Assembly: GCF_016742135.1 (NCBI RefSeq)
Contig: NZ_JACVCG010000006.1
Coordinates: forward strand, 51,525-115,524
DNA: 64,000 nucleotides
Source: Brevundimonas sp.
Lineage (GTDB): Bacteria; Pseudomonadota; Alphaproteobacteria; Caulobacterales; Caulobacteraceae
Reading direction: 5' to 3'
Part shown: positions 59,508 to 64,000 of the stretch, in pieces
Position numbering within the stretch: the stretch's first letter is position 1
How the letters are laid out: each line of letters opens with the position of its first letter
Notes under the pieces: model-generated
Told to the model about the DNA's origin: nothing
Database searches by the model: none
The model's input: the letters and a program-made list of their open reading frames with translations, nothing else
Made by a program: the position numbers and the translations under genes

Positions 59508-61385
59508 GTGAAATTCGACGAACGATTCATCGAGGAACTGAAGTCCCGGCTCAGGCCGTCGGACGTGATCGGCCGGACGGTGAAGCTGAAGCGGCAGGGG
59601 CGCGAGTTCGTGGGTCTGTCGCCCTTCACCAGGGAGAAGTCGCCGTCGTTCTTCGTCAATGACGAGAAGGGGTTCTTCCATGATTTCAGCTCGGGCAAGC
59701 ACGGCGACATCATCAGCTTCCTGCAGGAAACCGAGCGGCTGAGCTTTGTCGAGGCGGTCCAGCGGCTGGCGGGCGAGGCGGGTCTGGCCCTGCCGGCCGA
59801 GGACCCGCAAGCCGCCGCGCGCGAACAGCGCCGCAGCACCCTGTTCGACTGGACCGAACTGGCGATGAAATGGTTCTCGGCCAATCTGCGCCGATCGGTG
59901 GGGGCAAGCACGCGTGAGTACCTGAAAAGGCGCGGCCTGCCTGAAGACCAGTGGGACCGGTTTGGTCTCGGCTATGCCCCGAATGACCGCGAAGGGCTGA
60001 AGGCCGCCCTGGTTCAGAAGGGTGCCACGCCGGGTGACCTTGTGGAGGCGGGCCTGCTGATCGCGCCGGAGGGCGGGGGTGCCCCCTATGACCGGTTCCG
60101 CGATCGGCTGATGTTTCCGATTCTGGACGACCGCGGACGGGTGGCCAGCTTTGGCGGCCGGGCCATGAATCCCGACGACCGGGCCAAATATCTGAATGGC
60201 CCGGAAAGCCCGCTGTTTCACAAGGGGGCCACGCTCTATGGCATGCCGGAGGCGCGCAAACTGCTGGGCGCCTCGAAACAGGCCGGTCTGGTGGTGGTCG
60301 AGGGCTATATGGATGTGATCGCCTGTCAGCGGGCGGGCATCCCGGCGGTCGCCCCCATGGGCACAGCCCTGACGGAGGAGCAGATGGCGCGTCTGTGGCG
60401 GGTCACGCCCGAGCCCATCCTGTGTTTTGACGGGGACGCCGCCGGCCAGCGCGCCGCCGGCCGCGCGGTCGAACGCGCCCTCCCCCTGCTGAAGCCGGGG
60501 CGGAGTTTCCGGTTCTGCCTGCTGACCGACGGGCGCGACCCCGACGACATGCTGCGCGAGGCCGGCGCCCCGGCCCTGCGCGAGGCCCTGTCCCGCACGC
60601 GGCCGTTCGTCGAGGTCCTGTTCCAGAAGGAGGCCGAGGCGGAGCCCCTCGACACCCCCGAACGGAGGGCTGGACTGAAGGCCCGGCTGCGGCAGGCGTC
60701 CGAAGCCATCACCGACCGGGACCTGGCGGAACAGTACCGGCGCGACCTGTTCGAGCGGTTTGATGCCGTGATGCCGGGGCGTGGTGCGAAGTATACCCCC
60801 CGCAACGACGGCAGCTCCCCCGGCAACTGGAGGCGGGGCGTGGTGCCTCCCCTGGCCGGTCAGACGCCAGAGGGGGCCGAGGCGCTGCATGCCTTCAACC
60901 GGTCCATAGAGCCGATGGCGGCCGCTCTCGCCCTTGCGGCCCTCGATGACGTCGAGCGGCTGGACGTCCATCTGGAGACCGTAGCCGGAGCCGGCTTCGG
61001 CGATCCCGCGCTGGACGGCCTGGCCCAGGCGCTGGTCCAGCAGCGCCTGGGAGGGGGAGCGTCCCTTGACTCTGTCGCGCTTCGTCGCCATCTGGCCCAA
61101 TCGGGTTACGAGGCCCTGTTGCACGAGGTCGAGAAGGCGGCGGCGAAGTCCGGTGCGCCATTCCTGGCAGAAGATCTGCCCCTCGGCGAGGCACGGACCC
61201 TGTGGTCGCAGGCGTTTGACGCCCTGACGCGGATCTCCGCGTTGGAGCGGGCGCTGGCCATGGCGAAGTCGGAGGCCCACCGGGCGTTCGACAGCTCTGC
61301 CTTCACACAGCTGAAGGCAGAGCGCGATGCCCTGCGACGTGCGATCAAATCGGGAAGCCTTTGGGAAGATGCCGCAGGAGCCTAA
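59508..61385 (+). CDS. dnaG: DNA primase
   Basis: A 625-residue primase that makes RNA primers at replication forks. The N-terminal CHC2 zinc-ribbon region is present, but the four metal ligands are replaced: Ser38, Thr41, Asp59 and Ser62 stand where E. coli DnaG has Cys40, His43, Cys61 and Cys64. Loss of these ligands is known in alphaproteobacteria. The TOPRIM core has VVVEGYMDVIA and CFDGDAAGQRA. The C-terminal helicase-binding domain is at about residues 460-625. The start is GTG 59508 with AGGTCAGGA-like upstream sequence. rpoD follows 76 bp later. Confidence 0.96.
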   Translation: MKFDERFIEELKSRLRPSDVIGRTVKLKRQGREFVGLSPFTREKSPSFFVNDEKGFFHDFSSGKHGDIISFLQETERLSFVEAVQRLAGEAGLALPAEDPQAAAREQRRSTLFDWTELAMKWFSANLRRSVGASTREYLKRRGLPEDQWDRFGLGYAPNDREGLKAALVQKGATPGDLVEAGLLIAPEGGGAPYDRFRDRLMFPILDDRGRVASFGGRAMNPDDRAKYLNGPESPLFHKGATLYGMPEARKLLGASKQAGLVVVEGYMDVIACQRAGIPAVAPMGTALTEEQMARLWRVTPEPILCFDGDAAGQRAAGRAVERALPLLKPGRSFRFCLLTDGRDPDDMLREAGAPALREALSRTRPFVEVLFQKEAEAEPLDTPERRAGLKARLRQASEAITDRDLAEQYRRDLFERFDAVMPGRGAKYTPRNDGSSPGNWRRGVVPPLAGQTPEGAEALHAFNRSIEPMAAALALAALDDVERLDVHLETVAGAGFGDPALDGLAQALVQQRLGGGASLDSVALRRHLAQSGYEALLHEVEKAAAKSGAPFLAEDLPLGEARTLWSQAFDALTRISALERALAMAKSEAHRAFDSSAFTQLKAERDALRRAIKSGSLWEDAAGA

Positions 61386-61461
61386 CGGGGCCGCGGCCGT
61401 TTTCCCGTTCATATAGTGCCGTTTAGCCACAGTGCGGCGGCGGGTCGGAGACGAACACGGG

Positions 61462-63411
<1,950 letters not shown>

Positions 63412-63421
63412 TCGCCGACGT

Positions 63422-63444
63422 CCTTCTCCCCCCGTGGGAGAAGG
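63422..63444 (+). terminator. GC-rich hairpin after rpoD
   Basis: CCTTCTCCC and GGGAGAAGG form an exact 9-bp stem with a 5-nt loop, starting 10 nt after the rpoD stop. There is no T-tract, so it may end transcription weakly or protect the mRNA 3' end. It adjoins the repeat element that follows. Confidence 0.55.
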
Positions 63445-63459
63445 TGTCAGGCGGAGCGG

Positions 63460-63588
63460 CTGTGGTCGCCCCCTCCACCGCTACGCGGTCCCCCTCCCCC
63501 GCCTTGCGGGGGAGGAGCCGCTGCTTGATCCTCCTCCATAGCGGAGCGTATGGGGGAGGGGGACCGGCGAAGCCGGTGGAGGGGGCGG
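63460..63588. repeat. Composite palindromic repeat element, copy 1
   Basis: About 129 bp built of nested inverted repeats. The outer left arm (63467-63500) and outer right arm (63552-63587) are complementary over 14 and 15 bp on either side of a short variable core (CTACG against GCGAAGC). Inside lie two smaller hairpins: an exact 10-bp stem CCTCCCCCGC/GCGGGGGAGG with a CTT loop (63493-63515), and an 11-bp near-perfect stem CCTCCTCCATA/TATGGGGGAGG (about 63530-63560). The first 37 bp recur exactly at 63964-64000. The end of the right arm contains the ribosome binding site of the DUF559 gene. Confidence 0.85.
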
Positions 63589-63954
63589 ATGCGCGCACCA
63601 ATCCTCACTACAAAACGGGCCAGGGCAGGCCGTCAAAAAATGACATTGCCCGAGGTTTTGCTCTGGAACGATCTGAGACGCGGTCGTCTCGGGGGATTGC
63701 GTTTCCGTCGCCAGCATCCGGTCGGCCCCTATATTCTGGACTTTTATCTGCCGTCCCACTGTCTCGCCATCGAGGTCGATGGACGGATCCATGAGCATCC
63801 CGATCAGGCCGGACATGACCTGCATCGGGATAACTGGCTGGCCGAACAGGGTATCCGGGTGATGCGCTTTGCGGCACGACATGTGCTGAATGACGAGGCC
63901 CGGGACGGTATTCTCGCCGCGATCCTTGAGGTGGCGAAGGGTCAAGAGGGTTAG
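63589..63954 (+). CDS. DUF559-family endonuclease-like protein
   Basis: A 121-residue protein of the DUF559 family, related to Vsr-like and other PD-(D/E)xK nucleases. The candidate catalytic set is Glu22 (LPEVLLW), Asp51 (YILDFYLP) and Glu62-x-Asp64 (IEVDG), followed by His68. The basic N-terminus (KRARAGRQK) may bind nucleic acid. GGAGG in the repeat arm lies 6 nt before ATG 63589; ATG 63640 is an alternative start at the domain edge. It fills the space between two copies of the palindromic repeat, ending 9 bp before the second. The function of DUF559 proteins is not established; mobility or repair is inference. Confidence 0.88.
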   Translation: MRAPILTTKRARAGRQKMTLPEVLLWNDLRRGRLGGLRFRRQHPVGPYILDFYLPSHCLAIEVDGRIHEHPDQAGHDLHRDNWLAEQGIRVMRFAARHVLNDEARDGILAAILEVAKGQEG

Positions 63955-63963
63955 GCGTTCTGC

Positions 63964-64000
63964 CTGTGGTCGCCCCCTCCACCGCTACGCGGTCCCCCTC
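63964..64000. repeat. Palindromic repeat element, copy 2 (cut by the window end)
   Basis: 37 bp identical to 63460-63496, in the same orientation, running into the window edge. The sequence starts CTGTGGTCGCCCCCTCCACC and continues with the ACCGCTACGCGGT mini-stem. The two copies are 504 bp apart and bracket the DUF559 gene. Confidence 0.9.

Noticed and set aside
63550..63588. ATG at 63550 as the start of the DUF559 gene
   Set aside because: This would place 13 codons inside the palindromic repeat arm; ATG 63589 has a GGAGG at the right distance and begins just outside the repeat.

Overview
The window is a high-GC chromosomal segment (about two thirds G+C by eye) from an alphaproteobacterium, most likely Caulobacteraceae and probably Brevundimonas or a close relative. 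Pointers are the lptC-lptA-lptB / rpoN-hpf-ptsN order, hsp20 next to a DUF1150 gene, the dnaG-rpoD pair, a zinc-ligand-free DnaG of the alphaproteobacterial type, tandem S46 peptidases, DUF6481 and DUF1289 proteins, and an EcfG-type promoter. The genus assignment is inference; no rRNA is present.

Layout. 1-949 is the 3' end of lepA. 956-3950 is a lower-GC accessory block. It holds a C5-cytosine methyltransferase overlapping a GIY-YIG nuclease gene (a candidate type II restriction-modification pair) and an unrecognised gene, and is followed by a phage-type methyltransferase-like gene. 4621-6557 has two chromosomal genes and tRNA-Leu(CAG) with its own promoter and terminator. 6590-9180 is an RNase D-like exonuclease followed by LPS-transport genes lptC, lptA and lptB. 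9978-12789 is rpoN-hpf-ptsN. 12805-14326 carries DUF1150, Hsp20 and a membrane protein. 14385-17433 is a tight minus-strand pterin operon: micro-ORF, FolB/FolX-like, FolM-like SDR, membrane protein, PTPS/QueD-like, FolB.

17519-21783 holds a Nudix hydrolase, a DMT-type membrane protein, uvrC, a beta carbonic anhydrase and pgsA. 21841-26024 has two S46 dipeptidyl-peptidase paralogues. 26216-29175 is an ABC exporter with its membrane-fusion protein. 30381-33751 includes an Ada-type regulator whose fused AlkA part appears internally deleted, overlapped by ogt. 33805-38340 is the NAD de novo operon (nadA, micro-ORF, site-2 protease, nadB, nadC), preceded by two matching 19-bp palindromes. 38348-48762 is rich in envelope and signalling genes: two SleB-type hydrolases, a hybrid histidine kinase, Dps, an HWE/HisKA_2 kinase, a single-domain receiver with a sigma-54-like promoter, a BLUF photoreceptor and trxB. 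49118-55743 includes an ELM1-like gene, greA, a GST, carB and an RraB-like gene; 55864-59474 has a HAD phosphatase, an SDR, an unknown gene and carA. 59508-63411 is dnaG-rpoD.

63422-64000 is the most unusual stretch. A DUF559 nuclease-like gene sits between two direct copies of a GC-rich palindromic repeat, and the first copy supplies its ribosome binding site. It resembles a compact mobile or repeat-maintaining unit.

Most of the window is ordinary housekeeping DNA. The best leads are the DUF559/repeat unit, the GIY-YIG restriction-modification pair, the deleted Ada-AlkA, the pterin operon with its micro-ORF and membrane protein, and the nad operators and micro-ORF.
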